From Chitinophagales bacterium (GTDB lineage Bacteria; Bacteroidota; Bacteroidia; Chitinophagales; CAIODY01): a stretch of 64,000 nucleotides of DNA. The notes under the pieces are model-generated. The model saw only the letters and a list, made by a program, of their open reading frames with translations, ran no database searches and had not been told where the DNA came from. Position numbers and translations under genes: made by a program. Of this stretch, positions 1 to 7,124 are shown piece after piece (within the stretch, counting starts at the first letter, position 1; the number at the start of each line of letters is the position of its first letter). The stretch spans positions 310,001-374,000 of the forward strand of contig CANGEV010000001.1 of assembly GCA_947452995.1 (NCBI GenBank), given 5' to 3'.

Positions 1-28
1 TTATTTATAACCAATCCGAAGCTTTTAT

Positions 29-36
29 TAATTTTG
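29..36 (+). promoter_or_regulatory. Bacteroidetes-type -7 box of the XRE gene
   Basis: The octamer TAATTTTG fits the Bacteroidetes -7 consensus TAnnTTTG and lies 14 bases before the ATG at 51. No clear -33 TTG is seen in the 28 bases upstream, so this rests on the -7 box alone. Confidence 0.45.
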
Positions 37-50
37 GTAGAATCAGCAAC

Positions 51-278
51 ATGGAATTAGCCTCCTCTTTAATCGGTCAGAAAATCAAAAAATTGCGTGA
101 GTTGAAAAACTTCACCCAAGCACATATGGCCACTGAACTCGGGATTACACAAAGTGCTTATTCTAAAATCGAACAAGGTGACACAGACATCACCTATGCT
201 AAAATGTCGAAAATCGCCGAAGTACTAGGTATCTCGCCAGAAGAGATCGCCGCCTTCAACGCAAGATTACGTATCTAA
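51..278 (+). CDS. XRE-family helix-turn-helix DNA-binding protein
   Basis: A 75-residue protein made almost only of a Cro/C1-type helix-turn-helix domain. The recognition part lies at about residues 22-43 (from TQAHMATEL to SKIEQG), followed by the usual last helices with the ISPEEI motif. Such one-domain regulators bind an operator as dimers; the target here is unknown. No toxin partner or phage gene lies next to it inside the window, but the upstream neighbour is outside view. Its last codons and the 100 bases after them are duplicated 241 bases downstream. Family assignment is sure, role is not. Confidence 0.85.
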   Translation: MELASSLIGQKIKKLRELKNFTQAHMATELGITQSAYSKIEQGDTDITYAKMSKIAEVLGISPEEIAAFNARLRI

Positions 279-389
279 TGAAATCTGATAAAATTAAAAT
301 ATCACCCTGCCCTGCAGCAGGGTTTAAAATCATGTCCTGAAAATTTATTTCTATTAGCATGCCGCCCTGCTATTCAGCAGGGCTTTATT
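256..389 (+). repeat. Direct repeat, copy 1 (XRE gene tail plus two hairpins)
   Basis: Copy 1 begins inside the last six codons of the XRE gene. Its first 52 bases are identical to copy 2 (497-548). The rest is diverged in the loops, but both stems are kept. It contains a first hairpin at 305-322 (CCCTGC/GCAGGG) and a second at 364-383 (GCCCTGCT/AGCAGGGC). Confidence 0.85.
364..389 (+). terminator. Hairpin followed by T-rich tail, likely XRE terminator
   Basis: An 8-bp stem GCCCTGCT/AGCAGGGC (364-371 and 376-383) with a four-base loop, followed by TTTATT. It lies 86 bases after the XRE stop and is the first good terminator-like structure there. The T-tract is weak. Confidence 0.5.
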
Positions 390-402
390 ACGATTGGTGA
401 TT

Positions 403-437
403 CGAAAAGCACTAAATTAAAAATCGGAGTTCGATTA
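403..437. repeat. Short interspersed repeat, copy A
   Basis: A 35-base element that recurs at 693-726 with a few differences. The shared core is AATCGGAGTTCGATTA, itself an inverted repeat (AATCG/CGATT around GAGTT). Confidence 0.7.
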
Positions 438-459
438 GCTTATGAATTGCTGTTCATAG

Positions 460-484
460 AGATTCCGAACGCAGTGAGGAATCT
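460..484. repeat. Palindromic repeat unit (AGATTCC...GGAATCT)
   Basis: A perfect 7-bp inverted repeat, AGATTCC at 460-466 and GGAATCT at 478-484, around GAACGCAGTGA. It resembles a frequent intergenic element of Bacteroidota that reads as attc-gaacgcagtga-gaatct. Only one copy is present in this window, so its repetitive nature comes from general knowledge and not from this sequence. Confidence 0.5.
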
Positions 485-496
485 GTTCGTTGCAAA

Positions 497-630
497 TCAA
501 CGCAAGATTACGTATCTAATGAAATCTGATAAAATTAAAATATCACCCCGCCATGCGGCAGGGTTTGAAATTTTGTCCCTGCATTTATTTCTATTAGCAA
601 GCCGCCCTGCTAGCCAGCAGGGCTTTATTT
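497..630 (+). repeat. Direct repeat, copy 2 (orphan XRE tail plus two hairpins)
   Basis: Offset by exactly 241 bases from copy 1. It still encodes the last residues NARLRI and a TAA, yet nothing upstream of it resembles the XRE gene, so it is an orphan 3' tail. The second hairpin stem (604-611 with 616-623) equals that of copy 1 while the four loop bases differ. In the first hairpin one pair is lost and another gained. Confidence 0.85.
604..630 (+). terminator. Second copy of the terminator-like hairpin
   Basis: Same 8-bp stem as at 364-383, here 604-611 and 616-623, followed by TTTATTT. No gene precedes it, so it is probably a by-product of the duplication. Confidence 0.4.
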
Positions 631-692
631 GAAAATAAAAAATGTATAACGAATAATTAATAATTGGGGACACCGCCCCGTTGCGTGTCTCA

Positions 693-726
693 CGAAACCC
701 ACTAAATAATAATCGGAGTTCGATTA
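693..726. repeat. Short interspersed repeat, copy B
   Basis: Second copy of the element at 403-437, one base shorter. The inverted repeat is 6 bp here (TAATCG at 710-715, CGATTA at 721-726, loop GAGTT). Confidence 0.7.
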
Positions 727-762
727 TTCATTTATTCATTATTCATTCCTACATTATTCATT

Positions 763-797
763 AAAAAAGGCCTCGCAATTTGCGAGGCCTTTTTTTA
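763..797. terminator. Strong bidirectional terminator
   Basis: A 10-bp GC-rich stem (GGCCTCGCAA at 769-778 with TTGCGAGGCC at 780-789) with A-tract on the left and T-tract on the right. It can end the ribosomal-protein operon on the minus strand, whose last stop is at 800, and any read-through from the left. Confidence 0.9.
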
Positions 798-799
798 AC

Positions 800-967
800 T
801 TATCCTTTTAAGTGATCAGCTAGGTTGTCTTTGTGAACCATAGCTTCTTTGAACACATAAGCACCAGACTTAGGTGAACGTTCACACTTGATAACTTTAG
901 TGTAGGCCTTGGCATTCGGATCAATCGAACCTTTGGCCTTAATTGCGGTTTTTGCTTGCTTAGCCAT
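800..967 (-). CDS. DUF4295 small basic protein
   Basis: A 55-residue lysine-rich protein starting MAKQAKTAIKAKG and ending DNLADHLKG. Size, charge and position directly after rpmB and rpmG match the Bacteroidota-specific DUF4295 family, which is regularly found in this ribosomal operon. Its function is not known; a ribosome-linked role is a guess from context. The start codon is 8 bases after the rpmG stop. Transcription should end in the terminator at 763-797. Confidence 0.9.
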   Translation of the reverse strand: MAKQAKTAIKAKGSIDPNAKAYTKVIKCERSPKSGAYVFKEAMVHKDNLADHLKG

Positions 968-975
968 ACTACTGT

Positions 976-1158
976 TTATTTAATTTCTTTATGAATGGTG
1001 TACTTACGCAAGATTGCATTGAATTTACGCAATTCAATACGCTCAGGGTTATTTTTCTTGTTCTTAGTGGTGATGTAACGGCTTGTACCCGCTGCTCCAC
1101 TTGACTTATGTTCGCTGCATTCTAAGATAACTTGAACGCGATTTCCTTTCTTTGCCAT
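976..1158 (-). CDS. rpmG: 50S ribosomal protein L33
   Basis: A 60-residue protein with the L33 pattern: [18 protein letters not shown], then [28 protein letters not shown]. It is a small protein of the large ribosomal subunit near the E site. This version keeps only one of the cysteines of the zinc-binding form (C14), so it is of the zinc-free type. Second gene of the operon, 20 bases after rpmB. Confidence 0.97.
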   Translation of the reverse strand: MAKKGNRVQVILECSEHKSSGAAGTSRYITTKNKKNNPERIELRKFNAILRKYTIHKEIK

Positions 1159-1178
1159 AATCGTGTATAGATTTTAGA

Positions 1179-1412
1179 TTAGCGCATTTCCTTTTCTTGA
1201 ATTTCCTTCAAGTACTGGTAAATACCTTTTTTGTTAATGTTACGGATAGCTGCTGCAGATACGCGCAATTCGATCCATTGATTGAATTCAGGAACGAAGA
1301 ACTTCTTGCGTTGCAAATTCGGCAAGAAACGACGCTTCGTCTTGATATTGGAGTGCGACACATTGTGTCCATACATTGGTCGCTTTCCGGTTAAGTCACA
1401 TACTCGTGCCAT
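1179..1412 (-). CDS. rpmB: 50S ribosomal protein L28
   Basis: 77 residues, [22 protein letters not shown] onwards, typical of L28. A longer reading frame extends upstream to 1487, but the ATG at 1412 gives the family's exact N-terminus and lies about 28 bases after the predicted transcription start, so the extension is rejected. First gene of a three-gene operon with rpmG and DUF4295, driven by the promoter at 1447-1478. Confidence 0.97.
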   Translation of the reverse strand: MARVCDLTGKRPMYGHNVSHSNIKTKRRFLPNLQRKKFFVPEFNQWIELRVSAAAIRNINKKGIYQYLKEIQEKEMR

Positions 1413-1446
1413 GATACTTAAAGGCTTTATTTTATTATCGGGAGCG

Positions 1447-1478
1447 CAAATATCCAAAATTCTTCTCTTAAAAACAAA
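1447..1478 (-). promoter_or_regulatory. Promoter of the rpmB operon
   Basis: Read on the minus strand: TTTG (1478-1475), 20 bases, then GATATTTG (1454-1447), which fits the Bacteroidetes -33/-7 pattern TTTG...TAnnTTTG with one mismatch. The -7 box ends 34 bases before the rpmB ATG. Confidence 0.7.
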
Positions 1479-1543
1479 CTTTTTCACTTTTATTTTAAAA
1501 TAAAGCGAAAATCTTTAATTTCAAGAAGCTAAACACTGGTACT

Positions 1544-4057
1544 ATGCGCCTTTCTACTCGACAAAAATACGCATTTTTAGTCACTTCTTCCCTACTCACG
1601 GCGCTTTTAATTTTTTTAAGCAATACCTTCCTTTCCCTTCCACCTCTCGGAAAAGTACTCGACCCCTTCCACGGCCTACTCCAACAAGCTGAAAACACCC
1701 ATTCTCCCAATCAATCCCCTCTCTTACATTTCCCGCAGCTGCAAGATAGCGCCACCGTCCTCTTCGACGCACAACGTCATCCGCATATCCTAGCACAAAT
1801 CGATCACGACGCCTATTTCCTACAAGGCTATCTCACCGCCCAAGATCGCCTTTGGCAAATGGATATTCAAACACGCGCCGCCGCCGGCAGAATCTCTGAA
1901 ATCCTCGGACCGAAAACGCTCGAATTCGACCGCAAACAGCGCCGCAAAGGCATCGCAAACGCCGCCCGCAATAGCCTCGCTCTCGTACTCTCTGACAGTA
2001 ACAGCGCCATGATGCTACAAGCCTATTCCGATGGGGTCAACGCCTATATCCAAACCCTCTCCTATAAAGACTATCCCATCGAATTTAAACTCCTTAACTA
2101 CCAGCCAGAGCCCTGGAGCGTCTACAAATCACTGCTCATGCTCAAATACATGGCCGACGACCTCAGCGGCTATTCCAATGACCTCTCCAATACAAACGCC
2201 CTACAAAGCTTCGGCATCACCCTCTTCAGACAGCTATTCCCCGACTTTCCAAGCTACTCGCCTGCCATCGTTCGCAATGATCAAGCACACTATTGGCATC
2301 CAACCCTACACTTGAATTTGATAATTCCACCAATAGAAACAGAAGACCTTCAATTTAACTCCAACAACCCAGAAGAACTACCTACCTCTACTCGCCATAG
2401 CAATCAATTCAGTCCGCTTTCCATCAGCGCCACCTCACCACATCAAGTAGAAGCCGCTAACGGAAGCAATAACTGGGCGATCGGTCCCTCCAAAACAACC
2501 GATAGTAGCGTCATACTCTGCGGCGACCCGCACCTTCATCTCTCCCTACCTTCCCTTTGGTATGAGGTCCAATTAAACGTCTCCGGCCACTCTACTTCCG
2601 GTGCTACTTTACCCGGCCTACCGGGCATCATATTAGGTTTTAACGATTCCATCGCATGGAGCCTCACCAACTCCGAAAGAGATGTACGCGACTGGTATAA
2701 AATTGAATTTAAAGACGCTTCACAAAAGAAATACAAACTGCAAGGCAAATGGGTGGATACCAAAATCTCATTCGATACGATTGCAATTAAAGGGCACAAA
2801 GCATTTATAGATACTGTCTACCAAACTGCTTTTGGCAGGCTATTCTATGATAAAAACTTCCATGAAACGGGCATGCCAAGCAATATCGCCATCCGTTGGA
2901 TGGGAATGCAAGCAAGTAATGAAGTCGCCTCTTTTTATTTAGTCAACCACGCAAGTGACTATTCCGAATTTCAAGAGGCGTTGAAACAATTTCAATGCCC
3001 GGCCCAAAACTTTGTCTTCGCTTCACGCCGTGGCGACATCAGCATACAACAACAAGGGCGTTTTCAGATTCTTCATCAAGACGAAGGCAAGTTTATCCAA
3101 GCTGCCGACACGAGCAAATTATTGCAATTGTATATCCCATTTGATGAAAATCCGCACCTCTTAAACCCCGCTTGCGGCTTCGTTACGAGTGCAAATCAAC
3201 AACCCACCGAGGTTTTATATCCTTATTTCTATACAGGCGACTTTCATAATTATCGAGCCTTGCGAATTCAAGAATTTCTAAGCAGTAAAGTATCTTTCAA
3301 TCTACCTGAAATGATGCAATTGCAAAACGACGCATATAATCTTTGGTTCAAAGACCTTAAAATCGTTTGCCAAAAAGCATTTGCTGACGAAGCTGTTTTT
3401 GATCATGCCTTGGCACGTAAAGGACATGAAGGCCTATTAAAGGAATTATTTCATACGTGGAACCTGCAAAACACCAACAACAATCCCTTTACTGCTTTAA
3501 CAAAGTTTTGGTATGAAGAAATTGTAAAACGCATTTATGAGGATGATTTCAAACAGCAGAACAAAGAGATCGATTACCCTAAAAAGGATGTTGTATTGCG
3601 TCTACACTTAACGGACTCGAACTTTGTCTTAATCGACAATAAAAAAACGAAACAGCATGAAACCTTACGTAGCGTTTTGGTGGATGCATTAGATGCCGCT
3701 CTAGTAAAATACGATGCGAATGAGGCGAGTAAAAATTGGTCGGCTTTTAGAAGAACGCAAATCGAGCATATTGCGAAGTTGGATGCCTTTGGGATTGATA
3801 TCATTGCTGCCGGAGAATTAAATTCTGTTAACGCACTAGGAAGTGATTTTGGTCCTTCTTGGCGAATGATTGTAAAAATGAATAAGAGCTCGATAGAGGC
3901 CTATGGCACCTATCCTGGCGGAGCAAGTGGCAACCCTGGTTCGGCCTATTATGTAAATCAAATCAAAGAATGGGAACAAGGGAAATATCATTCCTTACAA
4001 GTTTGGAAAGCAAGCAATTTTAAAGAGGCTTTATACATTCAAAATTTCAGCAAATGA
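1544..4057 (+). CDS. Penicillin acylase (S45) family hydrolase
   Basis: An 837-residue precursor of the Ntn-hydrolase family that includes penicillin G acylase and acyl-homoserine-lactone acylases. It starts with a membrane-spanning or signal segment (about residues 10-32). The small-subunit region holds GYLTAQDRLWQMD near residue 95. Self-cleavage should occur at G307/S308 in NGSNNWAIG, freeing Ser308 as the N-terminal nucleophile of the large chain. The nearby GDPH motif is also typical. Length fits the family. The substrate cannot be read from the sequence; periplasmic amide hydrolysis is the safe statement. The first quarter of the gene is clearly richer in GC and in C-ending codons than the rest. 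The stop overlaps the next start. Confidence 0.9.
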   Translation: MRLSTRQKYAFLVTSSLLTALLIFLSNTFLSLPPLGKVLDPFHGLLQQAENTHSPNQSPLLHFPQLQDSATVLFDAQRHPHILAQIDHDAYFLQGYLTAQDRLWQMDIQTRAAAGRISEILGPKTLEFDRKQRRKGIANAARNSLALVLSDSNSAMMLQAYSDGVNAYIQTLSYKDYPIEFKLLNYQPEPWSVYKSLLMLKYMADDLSGYSNDLSNTNALQSFGITLFRQLFPDFPSYSPAIVRNDQAHYWHPTLHLNLIIPPIETEDLQFNSNNPEELPTSTRHSNQFSPLSISATSPHQVEAANGSNNWAIGPSKTTDSSVILCGDPHLHLSLPSLWYEVQLNVSGHSTSGATLPGLPGIILGFNDSIAWSLTNSERDVRDWYKIEFKDASQKKYKLQGKWVDTKISFDTIAIKGHKAFIDTVYQTAFGRLFYDKNFHETGMPSNIAIRWMGMQASNEVASFYLVNHASDYSEFQEALKQFQCPAQNFVFASRRGDISIQQQGRFQILHQDEGKFIQAADTSKLLQLYIPFDENPHLLNPACGFVTSANQQPTEVLYPYFYTGDFHNYRALRIQEFLSSKVSFNLPEMMQLQNDAYNLWFKDLKIVCQKAFADEAVFDHALARKGHEGLLKELFHTWNLQNTNNNPFTALTKFWYEEIVKRIYEDDFKQQNKEIDYPKKDVVLRLHLTDSNFVLIDNKKTKQHETLRSVLVDALDAALVKYDANEASKNWSAFRRTQIEHIAKLDAFGIDIIAAGELNSVNALGSDFGPSWRMIVKMNKSSIEAYGTYPGGASGNPGSAYYVNQIKEWEQGKYHSLQVWKASNFKEALYIQNFSK

Positions 4058-4497
4058 TTTTAGGATATACCAAAGGTAAGAGCGTTAATAACGGCATTGG
4101 TCGTAGCTCCGGCAGAAGTCGCAAACAGAATCTAGCACGTCCTTTCTGGTTGGAATGGATAATATTACCGGCTTTGCTATTACTTACGCAAGCGGGTTTA
4201 CAATACTTTTTCTTTTGGTGGCTAATGATTATCCCCTACTTAATTTATGGACTACTAGTAGATAAGCGTCAAGGAACACGTAGCTTTTGGCTTCCCTTTA
4301 CCTGCTCATTTCTATTATGGGTTGGCTACGGATTTTATCTTTCCTACAATAACGATCACATCTTAGCGAGCCGACTTTCTTCGCTTTTCATAAAAACTAA
4401 ACATCCCTATCTTTTCTTGGCGATTGGCCCATTGATGGCAGGTCTATTAACAGGAATGGCCGGATATACCGGCCATCTGTTCAAAAAACTTTTTTAA
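4054..4497 (+). CDS. Small multi-pass membrane protein of unknown function
   Basis: 147 residues, not recognised. The N-terminal 30 residues are basic and soluble. Hydrophobic segments follow at about 31-50, 52-68, 79-98 and 119-140, so probably four membrane helices. The ATG overlaps the stop of the acylase gene (ATGA), so the two are surely translated together and may work together. It ends only 4 bases from the convergent thioredoxin gene. Confidence 0.75.
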   Translation: MILGYTKGKSVNNGIGRSSGRSRKQNLARPFWLEWIILPALLLLTQAGLQYFFFWWLMIIPYLIYGLLVDKRQGTRSFWLPFTCSFLLWVGYGFYLSYNNDHILASRLSSLFIKTKHPYLFLAIGPLMAGLLTGMAGYTGHLFKKLF

Positions 4498-4501
4498 TAG
4501 A

Positions 4502-5029
4502 TTATTTCAAGCGACGATTCAATTCTTCAGCCACATTTTCAGGACGCATCCCCGCTCCGATAATAGTGCCTTCTCCGTCGATTAAATAACATTGCGGAAT
4601 AGATTCAATGCCATACATTCTGCCCGCTTCGCTACCCCAGCCTTTTAAATCACTTACGTGATAAGGCCATGTCAATCCATCATTCGCGATAGCCGCTTTC
4701 CATGCGTTTACATCTTTATCTAATGACACACTATAAATTTCGAAGCCATCACCACCCTTGAATTTTTTAGTATGGTATTTTTTGTACATATCCACTACAA
4801 AAGGATTTGCACGACGGCATGGCCCGCACCAGCTAGCCCAGAAATCAATCATAACGATTTTACCTTTCAGTTCTGAAAGTGCCATGATCTTCCCTTCTGG
4901 ATTTTTAAAAATCAGATTAGGAGCCTTTTCCCCGTTCATCGGGCGACTTTGCATAGGCTTGAAAGAATACAAACCTATTACCACGGTCAATAGCACAACG
5001 ATACCAAAGATTATTTTTTTCATGCTCAT
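4502..5029 (-). CDS. TlpA-like thioredoxin-fold protein, membrane-anchored
   Basis: 175 residues. An N-terminal hydrophobic segment (about 5-22) anchors or exports it. An AhpC/TlpA-type thioredoxin domain follows with the active site WCGPC (C68, C71) in DFWASWCGPC and the cis-proline region ESIPQCYLID. It probably acts as a periplasmic thiol-disulfide reductase. The ATG at 5029 overlaps the glycosyltransferase stop (ATGA); a second ATG followed by two lysine codons at 5023 is an equally good start. Partner proteins are unknown. Confidence 0.9.
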   Translation of the reverse strand: MSMKKIIFGIVVLLTVVIGLYSFKPMQSRPMNGEKAPNLIFKNPEGKIMALSELKGKIVMIDFWASWCGPCRRANPFVVDMYKKYHTKKFKGGDGFEIYSVSLDKDVNAWKAAIANDGLTWPYHVSDLKGWGSEAGRMYGIESIPQCYLIDGEGTIIGAGMRPENVAEELNRRLK

Positions 5030-7026
5030 TTTTTTTCAAATTTAGGATAAAATCGTGCTAAAAGCAAAGCTTTCGCAAGGCGAAAATCCATTTTCACACG
5101 ATAATTTTGAACGTACTCTTTAAGAAGTCGTCTAACCAACCAAGCCTCTTGCGGAGCGAATGAACTATTCCAGACCGGAAATACCCCTTCCTTCAATTGC
5201 AGTCCCTCTTCTTTCAACAGCATGCGTTGATCCGCTAACGTGCCAAACCAGGTAGCTCGTCCTTGAATAACCGTCCATAACCCACGCCAAAGCTTTGTTC
5301 GCTGCTGTTTGTCCCATAGTACAATGGCGAAGATTGGGACGAAGAAACAGCTTAGGATTACCACACTAAACAATACATCAAAAAGTCGTTTATTGCGCTT
5401 GGCGAAGGTATTATGTAAAGAGAAGCGTTGATCCCACAAATAAGTATCGCCAGCCGTTTCCTTGCTATTACTACCGACAATCGCCGTTCCGTTTTCTGCC
5501 AACACTTTAAAACTGCAGATCCCTTTTAATTCGGCCATCGCCGTAATCATCTCTTCCACTTGCACATCCTTCAAGCAAAACAAGACTTCATTCACTTGCA
5601 GTGTCAGTACCAACTTTTTCAAATCGCGCAAACTGCCGACATAAGCTTCGTTCGGAGCACTTTCCAGTTTATCAGAACCTTGTATCGTTCCTAACACGGT
5701 ATGCGGAATATGTAGGTCTTGAATCATTTTTTGAACGCGCGCGACTTCGGCTATTTCTCCGACGAACAACATTCGCTTCTCTTCGCTCTCTCTAAAGTTG
5801 GAAGCCGGGTTCATACGCACCGCTAGGCGACGCCATCCCCAGAAGCAGAGACCGTTCAAAGAAGCACCTAACAAAATGATCGCTCGCGAAAACTGCAATT
5901 CTTTTGGCAAGAAGGCATAGACCGCGGAAATAATTACCGTACCCAATAACAAACCTCTTCCGAGATAACGCCATTTAAATTGCTTGTCGTAGGCGCCGTT
6001 GAAATACAAGGAAACAACCCATACGAGAGCATAGATCGGCAATACGAAATAAGTATAAGTGGAAGGATAGTAATGATCTGGAATATCTGCAGAACGATGT
6101 AGCCATAGCCATTGCGCCGACCAAACGCCTGTCACCGACAAGAGCGCATCGAATAGAAAGGGAGAGAGCTTTGCGCCTATTTGCGAAACCAAACTCAACA
6201 TCGCACGCAAATAAATTGCTAACTGTAAGAAAACGATAAACGCTGCAGAGAAAGCTCCTTTAAAATGCTTCTTCGAAAAAATAATCATCGCCTGATAGAA
6301 GAGCTTGACATAATTAAACGTCGCCTTCTTCGTACTCTCGCCCTTATAATGAATAATCGGATTTTCTGAAAGGTAATAGTTCTTATAGCCACCTTGTATG
6401 ATACGCCAGCTAAGATCAATATCCTCTCCGTACATAAAGAAAGTATCATCCAAAAGTCCGATTTTATCGAGCGTTTCCTTACGGAGCAACATATAAGCAC
6501 CAGCTAATACTTCCGCCTCTTGGATTTGATTTTCAGAAAGATGACCGAGATAATAATGATTAAAGCGCGCCGATTTAGAGAAAACTTTATTCAGTCCGCT
6601 TAACTTATAAAACGCAGTAGAAGGCTTCGGAAAGCCGCGTTTGCTCTCGGGTAAATAATTCCCCTTTCCATCCAACATTTTGATTCCTAGTCCACCCGCA
6701 TTAGGATGCGCATCCATAAAGTCGAGCGGCTCCGTAAAGGAATGTTCGCCAACGATAGTATCAGGGTTAAGCAAGAGGATATATTCTCCTTTGGCTTCAC
6801 GAATTGCTTGGTTGTTGGCAGCAGAGAAGCCGACATTTTTTTCATTAGCGATCAGCTTCACCTCTGGAAAGCGACTGCGTATCCATTCTACAGATCCATC
6901 ATTCGAGGCATTGTCGACCACAAATACTTCCGCTTGCAAGTTAGCTGTCGCTTTACGAACCGACTGTAAGCAGGCTTCTAAGAAGTACTTTACTTTATAA
7001 TTAACAATGACAATGGAGAGCTTCAC
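5026..7026 (-). CDS. Family 2 glycosyltransferase fused to a degenerate sugar-phosphotransferase-like region
   Basis: 666 residues starting at GTG. Residues 1-240 are a GT2 (GT-A fold) transferase of the rhamnosyl/WbbL type, with VDNASNDGS near 38, NPDT (87-90) and EDIDLSWR (201-208). About five membrane helices follow (258-400), then a Rossmann-like soluble part (412-515). The end (547-666) starts with RLFDVLFS and a membrane helix. The order helices, nucleotide-binding-like domain, RLFD helix is that of polyprenyl glycosylphosphotransferases, but their C-terminal catalytic block is not recognisable. It probably transfers a sugar to a lipid-linked acceptor at the inner membrane. No other glycan gene lies nearby. 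Translationally coupled to the TlpA-like gene. Confidence 0.85.
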   Translation of the reverse strand: MKLSIVIVNYKVKYFLEACLQSVRKATANLQAEVFVVDNASNDGSVEWIRSRFPEVKLIANEKNVGFSAANNQAIREAKGEYILLLNPDTIVGEHSFTEPLDFMDAHPNAGGLGIKMLDGKGNYLPESKRGFPKPSTAFYKLSGLNKVFSKSARFNHYYLGHLSENQIQEAEVLAGAYMLLRKETLDKIGLLDDTFFMYGEDIDLSWRIIQGGYKNYYLSENPIIHYKGESTKKATFNYVKLFYQAMIIFSKKHFKGAFSAAFIVFLQLAIYLRAMLSLVSQIGAKLSPFLFDALLSVTGVWSAQWLWLHRSADIPDHYYPSTYTYFVLPIYALVWVVSLYFNGAYDKQFKWRYLGRGLLLGTVIISAVYAFLPKELQFSRAIILLGASLNGLCFWGWRRLAVRMNPASNFRESEEKRMLFVGEIAEVARVQKMIQDLHIPHTVLGTIQGSDKLESAPNEAYVGSLRDLKKLVLTLQVNEVLFCLKDVQVEEMITAMAELKGICSFKVLAENGTAIVGSNSKETAGDTYLWDQRFSLHNTFAKRNKRLFDVLFSVVILSCFFVPIFAIVLWDKQQRTKLWRGLWTVIQGRATWFGTLADQRMLLKEEGLQLKEGVFPVWNSSFAPQEAWLVRRLLKEYVQNYRVKMDFRLAKALLLARFYPKFEKK

Positions 7027-7071
7027 GCAGAATATTTAACGCTTCAAGTTACTAAAAAAGAGGCATATCAT

Positions 7072-7107
7072 AAAAAAACCGCGACTTCGTTACGGAGCCG
7101 CGGTTTT
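7072..7107 (-). terminator. Terminator of the deoxyhypusine-synthase-like gene
   Basis: Stem AAAACCGCG (7075-7083) with CGCGGTTTT (7099-7107). On the minus strand it is followed by a run of seven T. It lies just after the stop at 7125 and before the glycosyltransferase start. Confidence 0.85.
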
Positions 7108-7124
7108 AGTCATTTAAGTTGCTA

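Larger units (their letters stand above)
279..799. other. Repeat-rich intergenic region without a convincing gene
   Basis: This 520-base gap holds no credible protein gene. It is filled with a duplicated block (256-389 and 497-630), short inverted repeats, a palindromic 25-mer, runs of ATTCATT-like sequence at about 724-762, a GGGG/CCCC hairpin at about 665-678 and a strong two-way terminator at its right end. The make-up resembles the intergenic repeat clusters seen in many Bacteroidota genomes. An ORF at 447-632 only translates the repeats. Confidence 0.7.

Noticed and set aside
256-630. Possible CRISPR or toxin-antitoxin array
   Set aside because: Only two copies, no regular spacers, no cas or toxin gene; a simple duplication explains it.
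447-632. 61-residue ORF in the repeat region
   Set aside because: It reads through the palindrome and the duplicated tail (EIPNAVRNL, ITYLMKSDK); composition follows the repeats and not a protein.
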